NCBI GenBank assembly: GCA_946478665.1
Contig: CAMLCZ010000007.1
Coordinates: forward strand, 1-64,000
From: an uncultured Bartonella sp.
GTDB lineage: Bacteria > Pseudomonadota > Alphaproteobacteria > Rhizobiales > Rhizobiaceae
Length of the DNA stretch: 64,000 bases
Direction: 5' to 3'
Shown: in pieces, positions 1 to 9,063 of the stretch
Numbering within the stretch: position 1 is the first letter of the stretch
Layout: every line of letters starts with the position of its first letter
Position numbers and translations under genes: made by a program
The notes under the pieces: model-generated
The model's input: only the letters and a program-made list of their open reading frames with translations
Databases searched by the model: none
Told to the model about the DNA's origin: nothing

Positions 1-1213
1 AAGCGATAGTGCTCCAGCTCAGAACACGCCTGCAAATAATGCTGATGCGAATAGCAACGCAAAACCTGCAAGCAATAATGCTCCGGCTCAGAATGCTTCA
101 GGTGATAATGCCTCAAATCAAAAAACACCATCGAAAGACGATGCCAATAAAAGCGAAGCAAAAGGTGATACCAACAAAAATACCGGTACGCCTGCAAGCA
201 ATAACAATGGCTCTACAAACAGTATCGTTGGTAAAGATGATGGAAAAGGCAACATCTACACCGATGATTATGGTGCTATTACCATCAATCGCGCCAAAGC
301 AAATGCTTATTTCCAGAGTAACGCCGCAGCACTTAATGCTCTGAATTATGGTGCTGATCAAGTATCCACCATTGATGACTATGTGTTGCCAATGGACCCG
401 AAACAAACCAACCAACCTGTTGAGGGTGTAGTGTTCCTACAAGGCAGTGGTTTTAATCAAAAAGTTGAAACCGGAAGCCATATTAGAAATAATGGTTACC
501 ACATCATGGGTGGTGGCGGTGTTCGCCTCCATCAAGATCAGGGCAATCTGCTGATAACCGCGTTTGTTGAACATGGTGATGGCGATTTACGCACCCGTCA
601 TGAAGGTATTCATGGCAAAGGTGACTTCAGCTACACTGGTGTCGGTTTATATAGCAAACAAACTTGGGATAATGGCTGGTTTGTTGATGGTTCTGGGCGT
701 ATTGGTCGTGTGAAACGCGATTTCAGAAGTTCCAGCATGGTCGATGGTGGCTTCAACGATAAGAGTTCCAATTATTACGGCTTCCATATTGGTGGCGGTA
801 AGGAAATCGAGCTTTCACCAGATGACAAAGTTACCATCAGAGGTAAATTGTTGTGGACTGAAATCGGCGATTTCTCAACAACATCAAAAGCTGATGAGCG
901 GCTGCACTTCGATAGTGCGCGTTCTGTACGGACACATGTCGGCACACAGATTGACCACCGTGTAACCTCGGAAGTCAAGGTTTATGCTGGTGCTGCTTGG
1001 GAACAGGAACTTGATGGCGAAGTAAAAGGCAAGCTTGACGGTTATCGTGTTGACAAGCCAGACTTCAGTGGCGCAAGCGCGGTATTTGAAGTTGGCGGTA
1101 AATACGAGCAAATCCCTGGTATGCAAGGCTGGGTTGCCAATGCAGGCTTGAAGGGTGTTGCTGGTACACGCCAAGAATTTTCTGGTAAATTGGGTGTCGG
1201 TTACCGCTGGTAA
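1..1213 (+). CDS. Autotransporter C-terminal part (5' end outside window)
   Basis: The frame is open from the left edge (first full codon at base 2) to a TAA at 1211-1213, so only the last 403 codons are present. The first ~75 residues are a low-complexity Asn/Ala/Lys/Pro/Ser linker in which a short block (ASNNAPAQN-like) recurs. From about residue 85 the protein becomes alternating polar/aromatic strands typical of an autotransporter beta-barrel, and it ends in the aromatic sequence VGYRW, as expected for a BAM/TAM substrate. This is probably a type V secreted surface protein: the barrel would sit in the outer membrane and the missing passenger be exposed. An internal ATG at 383 is not the real start. 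The family call is by domain character; the passenger function cannot be known from here. Confidence 0.75.
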   Translation, partial: SDSAPAQNTPANNADANSNAKPASNNAPAQNASGDNASNQKTPSKDDANKSEAKGDTNKNTGTPASNNNGSTNSIVGKDDGKGNIYTDDYGAITINRAKANAYFQSNAAALNALNYGADQVSTIDDYVLPMDPKQTNQPVEGVVFLQGSGFNQKVETGSHIRNNGYHIMGGGGVRLHQDQGNLLITAFVEHGDGDLRTRHEGIHGKGDFSYTGVGLYSKQTWDNGWFVDGSGRIGRVKRDFRSSSMVDGGFNDKSSNYYGFHIGGGKEIELSPDDKVTIRGKLLWTEIGDFSTTSKADERLHFDSARSVRTHVGTQIDHRVTSEVKVYAGAAWEQELDGEVKGKLDGYRVDKPDFSGASAVFEVGGKYEQIPGMQGWVANAGLKGVAGTRQEFSGKLGVGYRW

Positions 1214-1234
1214 CCGATTCCACGTTTAACGGAT

Positions 1235-2425
1235 TTAATCTCTTATATTTAATCCCAATTGTGGCGCATCGTCATCCAGCGATGCGCCATTTTGTTGCGG
1301 CGCTTTTAAATCCAAGCCCTCTATACGATTGCCACGCCGTTTCACTTTTCCAGTGGTAATCAGGATATCATCAATATCTTTTGACGTTTGCATGAAGTGG
1401 CTTTGCAATTTGCGAACCCTGTCATCAAGGCGAACAACATCTTCCATCAAATGGCCAACTTCCGATTGAATAAGATGAGCTTGTTCACGCATACGAGCAT
1501 CTTTCATAATGGCCTGCACCACTTGAATTGACAGCATAAGAAGCGACGGTGAAACAATGATAACGCGTGCGCGGTTAGCTTTTTGAACCACAGCTTCAAA
1601 ATCTTCATGAATTGTTGCAAAAATGGATTCTGAAGGGACAAACATGAAAGCCGTGTCTTGTGTTTCACCAGATATAAGATATTTGCCCGCTATTGCTTTG
1701 ATATGGGTATCCATATCACTTTGAAACTGTCGCTCAGCCAATTGCTTTTGATCTGGTGTGGCGGCTTCACGCATTGCATTCCACGCTTCAAGCGGAAATT
1801 TGGCATCTATAACAAGTGATGGTGCATGATTAGGCATAAAAACCAGACAATCCGGGCGTGTTCCGTTGGAAAGCGTTGCCTGAAAAGCATAAGCATTTTT
1901 TGGCAAGCCGTCCGCAATAATGGCTTCCATACGACCTTGCCCGAAAGCACCGCGTGTTTGTTTGTTACTTAAAATAGCCTGCAATTGCACCACTTGACCG
2001 GCAAGTGACTGGATATTGTTTTGCGCGGTATCAATCACCGCCAAACGTTCTTGCAAGCGTGCAAGGTTTTCATGGGTTGATTTTGTTTGCGCATTGATGG
2101 TTTGCCCCAAACTATTTGTCATGCCATTTAACTGGTCGCGGATAGACTGGTTGAGCTCTGCTTGTCTGCGACCAAAAATTTCCGCCATTGTTTGCATACG
2201 CCCTTGCATTTCTGCTTGGGTTTTTAACAGCGCATTCATGTGCATTTCTGTGTCTCTTGCCCGTTCCGCCACTTGCGTATCGAGGACTGCACGGCGACGG
2301 TTACCGCCCATGATAAAAAAGATCACAGCGATAAGAAACACAATAAGAACGAGCAAAAAGCCATTCATCAAGTTGAAAGGCACACCCGCAATGGTGAATA
2401 AAATTTGAGAAGACGAATCAGACAT
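1235..2425 (-). CDS. rmuC: DNA recombination protein RmuC
   Basis: A 396-residue protein with one N-terminal membrane anchor (about residues 15-40, LLVLIVFLIAVIFFI), a long coiled coil (about 45-160) and the conserved RmuC core. The core contains GAFGQGRMEAIIADGLP, the RPDCLVFMP segment and the VIDAKFPLEAW motif of the PD-(D/E)XK-like nuclease fold. RmuC proteins limit rearrangement and inversion at short inverted repeats; the exact activity is poorly defined. The gene converges on the autotransporter and its last ~30 codons carry that gene's terminator. It is divergent from def. Confidence 0.9.
   Translation of the reverse strand: MSDSSSQILFTIAGVPFNLMNGFLLVLIVFLIAVIFFIMGGNRRRAVLDTQVAERARDTEMHMNALLKTQAEMQGRMQTMAEIFGRRQAELNQSIRDQLNGMTNSLGQTINAQTKSTHENLARLQERLAVIDTAQNNIQSLAGQVVQLQAILSNKQTRGAFGQGRMEAIIADGLPKNAYAFQATLSNGTRPDCLVFMPNHAPSLVIDAKFPLEAWNAMREAATPDQKQLAERQFQSDMDTHIKAIAGKYLISGETQDTAFMFVPSESIFATIHEDFEAVVQKANRARVIIVSPSLLMLSIQVVQAIMKDARMREQAHLIQSEVGHLMEDVVRLDDRVRKLQSHFMQTSKDIDDILITTGKVKRRGNRIEGLDLKAPQQNGASLDDDAPQLGLNIRD
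1262..1293 (+). terminator. Rho-independent terminator of the autotransporter gene, inside rmuC
   Basis: A perfect 10-bp stem (TGGCGCATCG at 1262-1271 with CGATGCGCCA at 1280-1289, 8-nt loop) is followed by TTTTG on the + strand. It lies 48 nt after the autotransporter stop but within the 3' coding end of the convergent rmuC gene. Confidence 0.7.
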
Positions 2426-2526
2426 ATGGTTAACTTAGCGTTTTTCCGTTCACAATGCGATCATAACAAGAACAAAAACTATAATTCCACATTGACGTAT
2501 GAATGCCGATTGATTAACTCATCTTT

Positions 2527-3057
2527 ATGTCGATAAAACCTTTAATTATTCTACCTGATCCCGTTTTGCGCAAGATTTCCACACCAATCGAGCGCGTAGA
2601 TGCCAATTTGCAAAAATTGGCCGATGATATGTTGGAAACAATGTATCAAGCACCAGGAATTGGTTTGGCCGCGATCCAAGTGGGCGAACCGCTACGTCTT
2701 CTTGTTATTGATGTTGCTGGCAAAGATGAGCCAAAGGCACCGCAGGTTTTCATCAATCCTGAAATTCTATGGAAATCAGATGAACCAAATGTCTATGAAG
2801 AGGGATGCTTATCTATTCCTGATTATTATGCGGAGGTAGAGCGTCCAAAACGTATACGTGTCAGTTATCTTGATAGAGATGGCAAAAAGCAGGAATGTGA
2901 GGCCGATGGATTATTGGCAACCTGTTTGCAGCACGAAATAGACCACCTTGATGGTGTGCTCTTTATAGATCATATCTCGAAACTCAAACGGGACATGGTC
3001 ATTCGCAAATTCAAGAAACTTGCCAAAGAAAATGCCAAAAACGGAGCCGTTCTATAA
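2527..3057 (+). CDS. def: Peptide deformylase
   Basis: A 176-residue metalloenzyme that removes the N-formyl group from nascent proteins. All three signature motifs are present: GIGLAAIQ (residues 44-51), EGCLS (92-96, metal-binding Cys) and QHEIDH (135-140, two metal-binding His and the catalytic Glu). Length is normal for type 1 deformylases. Its TAA shares one base with the ATG of fmt (TAATG at 3055-3059), so translation is probably coupled; def-fmt pairing is the classical arrangement for formylation and deformylation. No clear Shine-Dalgarno sequence is visible before the ATG. Confidence 0.97.
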   Translation: MSIKPLIILPDPVLRKISTPIERVDANLQKLADDMLETMYQAPGIGLAAIQVGEPLRLLVIDVAGKDEPKAPQVFINPEILWKSDEPNVYEEGCLSIPDYYAEVERPKRIRVSYLDRDGKKQECEADGLLATCLQHEIDHLDGVLFIDHISKLKRDMVIRKFKKLAKENAKNGAVL

Positions 3058-3986
3058 TGGCATTACGAATTGCGTTTATGGGCACGCCTGAATTTTCGGT
3101 ACCTGTTTTACGTGCCTTGCATGATGCGGGGCATAATGTGGTTGCTGTTTATAGCCAGCCACCGCGGCCGGCAGGTCGCCGTGGCTTGGAACTCACACCT
3201 TCTCCGGTTGAACAAGCGGCTCGTTCGCTCGGCTTGCCTGTCCATACGCCCAAAAGCTTGAAAAGCGCTGAAGAACAACAACGGTTTGCCGATCTGGATT
3301 TAGACGTGGCCGTTGTTGTTGCCTATGGTCTTTTGCTACCAAAGGCTATTCTTGACGCGCCGCGTTATGGTTGTTTTAACGGGCATGCATCGCTGTTGCC
3401 CCGTTGGCGTGGCGCAGCGCCCATTCAACGCGCTATTATGGCTGGTGATAAAACCACTGGCATGATGGTGATGAAAATGGATGAAGGACTGGACACAGGT
3501 CCTGTTGCCCTTACAAAAACAATTGCTATTGAACCTGAAATGACAGCAGGAGAATTGCATGATGTGCTTTCTCAACTTGCTGCACCATTAATGGTCGATG
3601 CAATGGAACAATTAGAAAAAGGCACACTGCAACTGACACCACAGTCTGAACAAGGTGTGTTATATGCGTCAAAAATCAGCAAAGATGAAGCAAGAATAGA
3701 TTGGTCAAAACCAGCTTTAGAATTGCAAAAAACAATTTGTGGGCTTTCTCCATTTCCTGGCAGCTGGTGCGAAATGGAAATTGCCGGAAAGCGCGAACGT
3801 GTCAAACTGCTTGGGGCAAAATATATCGACAATCAATCGCTAGGCATTGGTCATATCGAACCAGATAGCTTAATCATTCATTGCAAAGATGGGCGCTTGC
3901 AAATTACCCGTTTGCAAAAATCTGGCGGCAAAGCACTTGATGGCAAGACATTTCTACATGGTTTTCATGTAAGTGCAGTTTATTGA
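3057..3986 (+). CDS. fmt: Methionyl-tRNA formyltransferase
   Basis: A 309-residue enzyme that transfers a formyl group from 10-formyl-THF to Met-tRNAfMet. The N-terminal domain has FMGTPEFS and the active-site block [17 protein letters not shown] (N108, H110), with D146 in the DEGLDTGPV segment. A C-terminal tRNA-binding domain follows (about 205-309). It overlaps def by one base and is followed 1 nt later by truA, giving a three-gene operon. Confidence 0.97.
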   Translation: MALRIAFMGTPEFSVPVLRALHDAGHNVVAVYSQPPRPAGRRGLELTPSPVEQAARSLGLPVHTPKSLKSAEEQQRFADLDLDVAVVVAYGLLLPKAILDAPRYGCFNGHASLLPRWRGAAPIQRAIMAGDKTTGMMVMKMDEGLDTGPVALTKTIAIEPEMTAGELHDVLSQLAAPLMVDAMEQLEKGTLQLTPQSEQGVLYASKISKDEARIDWSKPALELQKTICGLSPFPGSWCEMEIAGKRERVKLLGAKYIDNQSLGIGHIEPDSLIIHCKDGRLQITRLQKSGGKALDGKTFLHGFHVSAVY

Positions 3987-3987
3987 T

Positions 3988-4731
3988 ATGGCACGATATA
4001 AACTCACAATTGAATATGACGGTACAAATTATGCCGGTTGGCAAAGGCAAGATGGGCTAAAAACCATTCAGGCTGCCATAGAAACTGCCATTCATGCGTT
4101 TTCTGGTGAAATTGTCACCCTTTCAGGCGCTGGACGGACAGACGCCGGTGTTCACGCTTCTGGGCAGGTGGCGCATATTGATCTGACCAAGGATTGGCGT
4201 GCCGATCAGGTATGCGATGCACTCAACGCCCATCTTGTGATGAATGAAGAAAATGTCGCAATTCTTCATGCGGAAAAGGTAACCGACGATTTTGATGCCC
4301 GCTTTTCAGCAACAAAACGTCATTATCATTTTATTATTCTTAACCGCCGTTCTCCAGCCGTTCTTCAAAATAACCGCGTTTGGTGGGTGCCGAAAAAACT
4401 TGATGCAACCGCAATGCATGATGCTGCGCAGCGTTTACTTGGCAAACACGACTTCACAACATTCCGCTCCAGCCAATGCCAAGCAAAAAGCCCAATTCGC
4501 ACATTGGATCGGCTTGATGTGATACGCAATGGTGACCACATTGATATCTATGCCAGTGCAAGGTCATTTTTGCATAATCAAATACGGTCTTTCGCTGGTA
4601 GCCTGATGGAAGTTGGCTCAGGCCGCTGGACAGCCGATGATCTTACCAGTGCATTAGAAGCAAAAGACCGTAAACGCTGTGGCGTCGTTGCGCCACCATC
4701 GGGATTGTATTTGACACAGGTTGATTATTAA
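3988..4731 (+). CDS. truA: tRNA pseudouridine(38-40) synthase TruA
   Basis: A 247-residue enzyme that makes pseudouridine at positions 38-40 of the tRNA anticodon arm. The catalytic motif [11 protein letters not shown] is present with Asp52. I chose the ATG at 3988 ([12 protein letters not shown], the canonical N-terminus) over an in-frame GTG at 3973 that lies inside fmt. Last gene of def-fmt-truA; a hairpin follows. Confidence 0.96.
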   Translation: MARYKLTIEYDGTNYAGWQRQDGLKTIQAAIETAIHAFSGEIVTLSGAGRTDAGVHASGQVAHIDLTKDWRADQVCDALNAHLVMNEENVAILHAEKVTDDFDARFSATKRHYHFIILNRRSPAVLQNNRVWWVPKKLDATAMHDAAQRLLGKHDFTTFRSSQCQAKSPIRTLDRLDVIRNGDHIDIYASARSFLHNQIRSFAGSLMEVGSGRWTADDLTSALEAKDRKRCGVVAPPSGLYLTQVDY

Positions 4732-4787
4732 AACCTGACCATGTCGTTTTAAAATATTGCTATGTCGTGCATTGTGGGTGGATAGGC

Positions 4788-4840
4788 AATAAAGTAACGC
4801 CCAATTGTGAATGGTGGACATTGGCTACTTTATTTTATTT
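4788..4840 (+). terminator. Probable terminator after truA
   Basis: AATAAAGTA (4788-4796) pairs with TACTTTATT (4826-4834). An inner partial stem is formed by GCCCAAT and ATTGGC. A T-rich tract follows. The stem is AT-rich, so strength is uncertain. Confidence 0.45.
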
Positions 4841-5161
4841 CAAAACCTATCTCATCCATCTTAAGAACAGTGAAAAATCTAAAAAACAAAAAAATACTTA
4901 TGAGATACAGCTAAAAGCAACTTTTTAAATAGCAATCTAAATATTTTTTCTATTTTTATTAGGCGTTAAAAAGAAAATACATTTTCTTTTTCTTAGTAAG
5001 TTTTATAATCAGTATATCTATCGGCATGTTTTCAATAAATTGGGACATGGATTTGAAGATAAATTTATACTTTTTTGATACACGATAAAACAGATTTCTT
5101 TTCATCTAAATTTGTCCAAGTGTTTATTTAAAGTGAACAAATAATTGATAAGGGAATGATT
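4841..5161. other. AT-rich intergenic region before ppk2
   Basis: About 320 bp of AT-rich sequence with no credible reading frame. It presumably holds the ppk2 promoter, but I could not pick -35/-10 elements with confidence. Confidence 0.4.
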
Positions 5162-6082
5162 GTGGCTGCAAAATCGAAAAAAACCGAACCTGAAAAACAG
5201 GACAAACACGAAACCGGCATTAAACTGACAATCGGGGACAAAAAACGCGTCTTCAATATTGGTGAACCAAAGCTTCCAGAATGGATTGAGAAAAACGCTT
5301 TGACTTCGGGTAATTACCCTTATGAAAAGAAAATGGGGCGCAAAGAATATGAAACAACACTTGAAGCGCTACAAATCGAGCTGGTAAAATTACAATCCTG
5401 GCTCTTGGAAACTGGCGAAAGAGTTGTTGCCTTATTTGAAGGGCGTGACGCCGCGGGTAAAGGTGGCACAATCTTTACCTTGCGCCAATATATGAATCCT
5501 CGTACCGCACGCAATGTTGCTCTGCCAAAACCTGACGAGACAGAAAGTGGCCAGTGGTATTTCCAACGTTATGTTCGCCATTTTCCAACACGGGGAGAAT
5601 TTGTTACATTTGACCGTTCTTGGTATAATCGAGCTGGTGTGGAATCTGTTATGAAATTTGCGTCTCCTGCACAGGTTGAGACGTTTCTGGCTGAAGCCCC
5701 CACATTCGAAAAACTGATTGTTTCGGACGGAATACGGTTTTTCAAAATCTGGCTTGATATCGGACAGGAAATGCAACTGAAACGGTTCCATGAGCGCCGC
5801 CATAGTGCGTTAAAGCACTGGAAATTCTCGGCAATGGATGAAGCCGGCATTACGCTGTGGGATGAATATGGCAAAGCAGCAGACAGAATGATCGAACGTA
5901 CCCATTCCGCTATGGCACCATGGACGATTGTCAAATCCAATGATAAACGTCGTGCCCGTCTTGCGGTTATCCGTCGTGTCTTGCTGTCAATACCTTATGC
6001 CGACCGTAACATTGCGGCTATCGGCCCAGAAGATGAAAAAATCATTGGCGTTGGACCAGAATTTTTGCGCAACGGACGTTAA
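5162..6082 (+). CDS. ppk2: Polyphosphate kinase 2 (PPK2 class I)
   Basis: A 306-residue P-loop kinase that uses polyphosphate to phosphorylate nucleotides (or the reverse). Visible motifs are Walker A GRDAAGKGG (around residue 95), the lid-associated FQRYVRHFP and Walker B-like FDRSWYNRAGVE. The charged N-terminal ~45 residues are poorly conserved. An ATG at 5156 abuts the AGGGA ribosome-binding site directly; the GTG at 5162 stands 6 nt from it and gives MAAKSKK, so I prefer the GTG. The gene stands alone with a terminator after it. Nucleotide preference (ADP or GDP) cannot be read from the sequence. Confidence 0.9.
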   Translation: MAAKSKKTEPEKQDKHETGIKLTIGDKKRVFNIGEPKLPEWIEKNALTSGNYPYEKKMGRKEYETTLEALQIELVKLQSWLLETGERVVALFEGRDAAGKGGTIFTLRQYMNPRTARNVALPKPDETESGQWYFQRYVRHFPTRGEFVTFDRSWYNRAGVESVMKFASPAQVETFLAEAPTFEKLIVSDGIRFFKIWLDIGQEMQLKRFHERRHSALKHWKFSAMDEAGITLWDEYGKAADRMIERTHSAMAPWTIVKSNDKRRARLAVIRRVLLSIPYADRNIAAIGPEDEKIIGVGPEFLRNGR

Positions 6083-6106
6083 TGTTCTTGGTAATTTAGA
6101 CAATCA

Positions 6107-6149
6107 CTGAAAAAAGCAGGGTATAGTTACTTTGCTTTTTTCGGTTTTT
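6107..6149 (+). terminator. Terminator after ppk2
   Basis: A 12-bp stem (6107-6118 with 6133-6144, one G-U pair in the RNA) around a 14-nt loop, followed by TTTTTG. Confidence 0.7.
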
Positions 6150-6185
6150 GTGGCATTTAGACATTCCGGTTAAGCGGATAGGAAC

Positions 6186-7046
6186 ATGCTGCATAACAAG
6201 AACTCCATTGCTATACGTATCGCCCTTTTTCTAATGTTTTTCGTGGTACAAAACGGATATACACAAACCGTTCCAACCACCAATTTGCCGCACTTTTTTG
6301 ATAGTCAGGAACGGTTAAGCCATCCTAATCTTGGCACAGTAACAAGATTAAGGTTTTTAACGACGGTCGATTTCCCGCCCTTTAACTTTATCGATCAAAC
6401 GGGACGTCTTTCAGGTTATAATATTGATCTGTTACGTGCTATTTGTGCCGAGCTAAAACTTGAAAATGTTTGCCAAGTGGAAGCTGTTCCATGGGATGAA
6501 TTGATCCCCCATTTTAAAGATAATGGCGGGGAAGCGATCATAGCCGGATTAAATGAAACACCGACCACAACCAAGGATTTCATTTTTACGCAAAGCTATT
6601 TGCGCTTTCCTGCACGCTTTGTAAGCTCAGAAAATATCAATCTTACTGACCCCGTAACAGACAGCTTGCGTCGATTGAAAATCGGAATTGTCAAGAATAC
6701 CTTGCATGAAAAGATATTTGCGGCCTATTTCCCCGACGTAAAATGGCAAGCGTTTGAAAATGAAGATGCGCTCCATGATGCAGTAAGAAACAAAACCATA
6801 GATTTGGCTTTTGGTGATGGAATGGGCTTTGCTCAATGGTTAAACAATCCGGTTTCAGAAAGCTGCTGCCATTTTGTTGGTGGCGCTTATCTTGCTCCAG
6901 AATTTCTTCACAATGGTATGCGAATTGCGGTGGCAAAAGATAACCCACAGCTTAAAACTGCCCTCAATTATGCCCTTAAATCACTGGAACGTAAGGGTAA
7001 GTTGACAGAGCTTTATCTGCGCTATTTTCCAATAGGGTTTTATTGA
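6186..7046 (+). CDS. Periplasmic amino-acid-type substrate-binding protein (orphan)
   Basis: A 286-residue SBP_bac_3-type protein. A signal peptide occupies about residues 1-26 (hydrophobic core IALFLMFFVVQNGYTQ). The domain starts at LRFLTTVDFPPFNFIDQTGRLSGYNIDLLRAIC, the typical start of polar amino-acid binding proteins, and ends with LERKGKLTELYLRYFP. No ABC permease or ATPase gene lies nearby. It could serve a distant transporter, or act as a sensor-linked binding protein. Substrate unknown. Confidence 0.8.
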   Translation: MLHNKNSIAIRIALFLMFFVVQNGYTQTVPTTNLPHFFDSQERLSHPNLGTVTRLRFLTTVDFPPFNFIDQTGRLSGYNIDLLRAICAELKLENVCQVEAVPWDELIPHFKDNGGEAIIAGLNETPTTTKDFIFTQSYLRFPARFVSSENINLTDPVTDSLRRLKIGIVKNTLHEKIFAAYFPDVKWQAFENEDALHDAVRNKTIDLAFGDGMGFAQWLNNPVSESCCHFVGGAYLAPEFLHNGMRIAVAKDNPQLKTALNYALKSLERKGKLTELYLRYFPIGFY

Positions 7047-7091
7047 TAGAAATTATAACAAAATAGCTCGTGGAATAGCAGCGTTACCAAT

Positions 7092-7132
7092 AGCCATATT
7101 ACTATAATCAACGTCCCATAATAGGCTTTTTT
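7092..7132 (+). terminator. Terminator after the binding-protein gene
   Basis: AGCC-A-TATTA (7092-7101) pairs with TAATAGGCT (7119-7127) with one bulged A, followed by a T run to 7132. Confidence 0.55.
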
Positions 7133-7154
7133 GTTCTGTTATATTTATTATTTT

Positions 7155-7778
7155 CTATTTTGGCCGATTGGGTGTTTTTAACGTTACTGGCGGAAGATTT
7201 ATCTGATAATGCATTGAAATAATCCGTATGGCACAACAGGTTCCAATGGCCGCCCATATAGCATATGTCGGGTTTATCAGATGTGTCGATCCCAACAATG
7301 CCACACCAGAACCTACAATTGCTGCACTTGCATAAATTTCTTTGCGGAAGATTACCGGTGTGCGTCCTGTTAAAATGTCGCGCATACAACCACCACCAGC
7401 CGCACTAACACACCCCAAAATAACTGCTATTTGGATATTTCCGGTCATTTGATAGGTTTTATCGGCACCAAATGCAGCAAAGAACCCCAACCCTACAGCA
7501 TCAAGCCATAAGGTTGGCTTTTCCATTCTAACAATCAGTCCCTGACAATAGACACCAATGACAACAGCGCCAATAATGGCATAAAAATATTCTATATTTG
7601 TTAGCCCCACAGGTGGGGTATCACCAAGGCAGACATCGCGAATAATTCCACCGCCAATAGCCGTGGCCATGGAAACAACAAAAACCCCTAAAAAATCAAA
7701 ACCCCGTCTTATCCCTGCACTCGTTCCACTCAAGGCAAAAACAAAGGTTCCTATAACATCAATCCAATGAAGCAGCAT
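7155..7778 (-). CDS. TRIC-like cation channel family membrane protein (UPF0126)
   Basis: A 207-residue inner-membrane protein made of two tandem homologous halves, each with the signature GGGxxRD: IGGGIIRDVCLGDTPP and AGGGCMRDILTGRTP. Six to seven hydrophobic segments are visible. Members are homologous to trimeric intracellular cation channels; the bacterial role is uncertain (K+ or other small-solute flux). I start at the ATG at 7778 (MLLHWIDVIGTF), which has AGGA 7 nt upstream; an in-frame upstream ATG at 7826 would run through a repeat region and lacks a ribosome-binding site. Confidence 0.85.
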   Translation of the reverse strand: MLLHWIDVIGTFVFALSGTSAGIRRGFDFLGVFVVSMATAIGGGIIRDVCLGDTPPVGLTNIEYFYAIIGAVVIGVYCQGLIVRMEKPTLWLDAVGLGFFAAFGADKTYQMTGNIQIAVILGCVSAAGGGCMRDILTGRTPVIFRKEIYASAAIVGSGVALLGSTHLINPTYAIWAAIGTCCAIRIISMHYQINLPPVTLKTPNRPK

Positions 7779-7808
7779 AATATTTCCTAAAATACCAGCA
7801 ATGCCGTG

Positions 7809-7871
7809 TATTTTGCCAAATTTCACCTATTTTGCAAAATTTAATATTTCACATATTTTGCCACATTTAAT
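7809..7871. repeat. Three direct copies of a TATTTTGC-type motif upstream of the TRIC gene
   Basis: TATTTTGCCAAATTTCAC (7809-7826), TATTTTGCAAAATTTAAT extended to 7852, and TATTTTGCCACATTTAAT (7854-7871). The middle copy contains the perfect palindrome ATTTTGCAAAAT (7829-7840). The array lies 31-93 bp before the TRIC start codon, where a promoter or operator would be expected. Confidence 0.6.
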
Positions 7872-7984
7872 GAAGAAAATTGATGGCGGCAAATCACGTT
7901 ATTGATGCCCACCATGATTATACAACAAGCAGAAACAGCATGAAAATTCAAATTGTTAGAGGAACGCTGTCACACAATCATAGA

Positions 7985-8098
7985 TCCTACAACTAAAATT
8001 TCGACCTACAACCAAACTTCCGCCCTACAGTTAAACTTTCATCTTACAGTTAAACTTTCGTCCTGCAGTTAAACTTTCGTCCTGCAGTTAAACTTTGT
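7985..8098. repeat. Six tandem 19-bp units
   Basis: Contiguous units begin at 7985, 8004, 8023, 8042, 8061 and 8080. The rightmost units are nearly identical (tcctgcagttaaactttcg) and the left two are decayed. Units 3-6 each contain the 9-bp palindrome AGTTAAACT. There are no spacers, so this is not a CRISPR. The array lies between the TRIC gene and ptsH, both on the minus strand. Confidence 0.85.
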
Positions 8099-8352
8099 AA
8101 GAACACTATAACGTATTTATAGAAACGGTATTTTTTAAGTATTTTGAACACATCAAAAGAATGCGGTGTTCATGGGAATGAGAAAATTTGTGAGGTGTAT
8201 TCAACTGTCTATAAATTCAAGCGTTTATGACTTATAGCAAGTCCTTATAACAAGTACTTATAATATGTGTTTTGAAAAGAATAGTTATGCTTAACTGAAG
8301 CTATAGGCATCAGCAGGCTCAGCACGAAGTACGGCATTATCTGGAACAGGTA
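8099..8352. other. Intergenic region downstream of ptsH
   Basis: AT-rich up to about 8280. Then follows a more GC-rich ~70-bp patch just after the ptsH stop. It has a short open stretch on the minus strand but no start codon, ribosome-binding site or recognisable protein. No convincing terminator for ptsH is visible. Confidence 0.3.
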
Positions 8353-8655
8353 TTAGGACTCTTCGCCGAATTTATTATTAATCAGCTCTTCAAGTGCATC
8401 CAGTACATCGACCGCTTGCAAACCACTTGCGCGAACCGTCACACTAGACCCTGTTGATGCGGCAAGCATCATTAAGCCCATAATTGATGTACCACCAACT
8501 TTTTGCCCGTCTTTTTCAACTTCCACCGCGGCGTCATATTTATCAACCGTTTGGACAAATTTTGCCGAAGCGCGTGCGTGTAAACCACGTTTGTTACAGA
8601 TAACCAATTCTCGCGTTAAAGGATTAACGCCAATTTCCTGAGCGCGTTTAGTCAT
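8353..8655 (-). CDS. ptsH: HPr phosphocarrier protein of the regulatory PTS
   Basis: A 100-residue HPr. The phosphorylatable His is H26 in KRGLHARAS, and the regulatory serine is S57 in GGTSIMGLMML (equivalent to Ser46, the HprK target). The N-terminus is extended by ~12 residues, as in many alphaproteobacterial HPr proteins. Its ATG directly follows the TAA of manX, so the two are translationally coupled. In this group HPr relays phosphate from EI-Ntr to EIIA proteins for regulation rather than sugar uptake. Confidence 0.96.
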   Translation of the reverse strand: MTKRAQEIGVNPLTRELVICNKRGLHARASAKFVQTVDKYDAAVEVEKDGQKVGGTSIMGLMMLAASTGSSVTVRASGLQAVDVLDALEELINNKFGEES

Positions 8656-9063
8656 TTACTCTTCCGATAATATCATGCTTGGCACATTGATATATTTTCG
8701 TCCCGCGTCCTGAGCTGCCTTTAACGCATCAACCAATGAAATATCAGGGCACTGACGCACCGATGTCAATTTAATCAACATTGGCAGGTTAACACCCGCT
8801 ATAACTTCTATTTGGCCTTCCTGCATAACAGAAATAGCCATATTGGATGGCGTACCACCAAACATATCTGTCAGTATAATAACGCCATTACCATCATCAA
8901 CCAAAGCAACTGCGGCGAGAATATCTTTACGACGTTGATCCATATCATCGTCAGGGCCGATACACACCGTGGCAAAATTAGTCTGTGGGCCTACAACATG
9001 CTCAACCGCACGTTGAAACTCCTCAGCCAATCTACCGTGCGTCACAAGCACGAGTCCGATCAT
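8656..9063 (-). CDS. manX: PTS EIIA component, mannose family (regulatory)
   Basis: A 135-residue EIIA-Man protein. The active-site histidine is H9 in VLVTHGRLAEEF, and the family signature ILTDMFGGTPSN is present. No EIIB, EIIC or EIID gene is present, matching the permease-less PTS of Hyphomicrobiales. It lies between hprK (149 nt upstream) and ptsH (0 nt gap). Confidence 0.94.
   Translation of the reverse strand: MIGLVLVTHGRLAEEFQRAVEHVVGPQTNFATVCIGPDDDMDQRRKDILAAVALVDDGNGVIILTDMFGGTPSNMAISVMQEGQIEVIAGVNLPMLIKLTSVRQCPDISLVDALKAAQDAGRKYINVPSMILSEE

Noticed and set aside
7985..8098. CRISPR array
   Set aside because: The repeats are contiguous without spacers and no cas gene is present.
8280..8352. 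Short minus-strand open stretch after ptsH as a truncated gene
   Set aside because: Only about 25 codons, no start or ribosome-binding site and no recognisable similarity; possibly chance.
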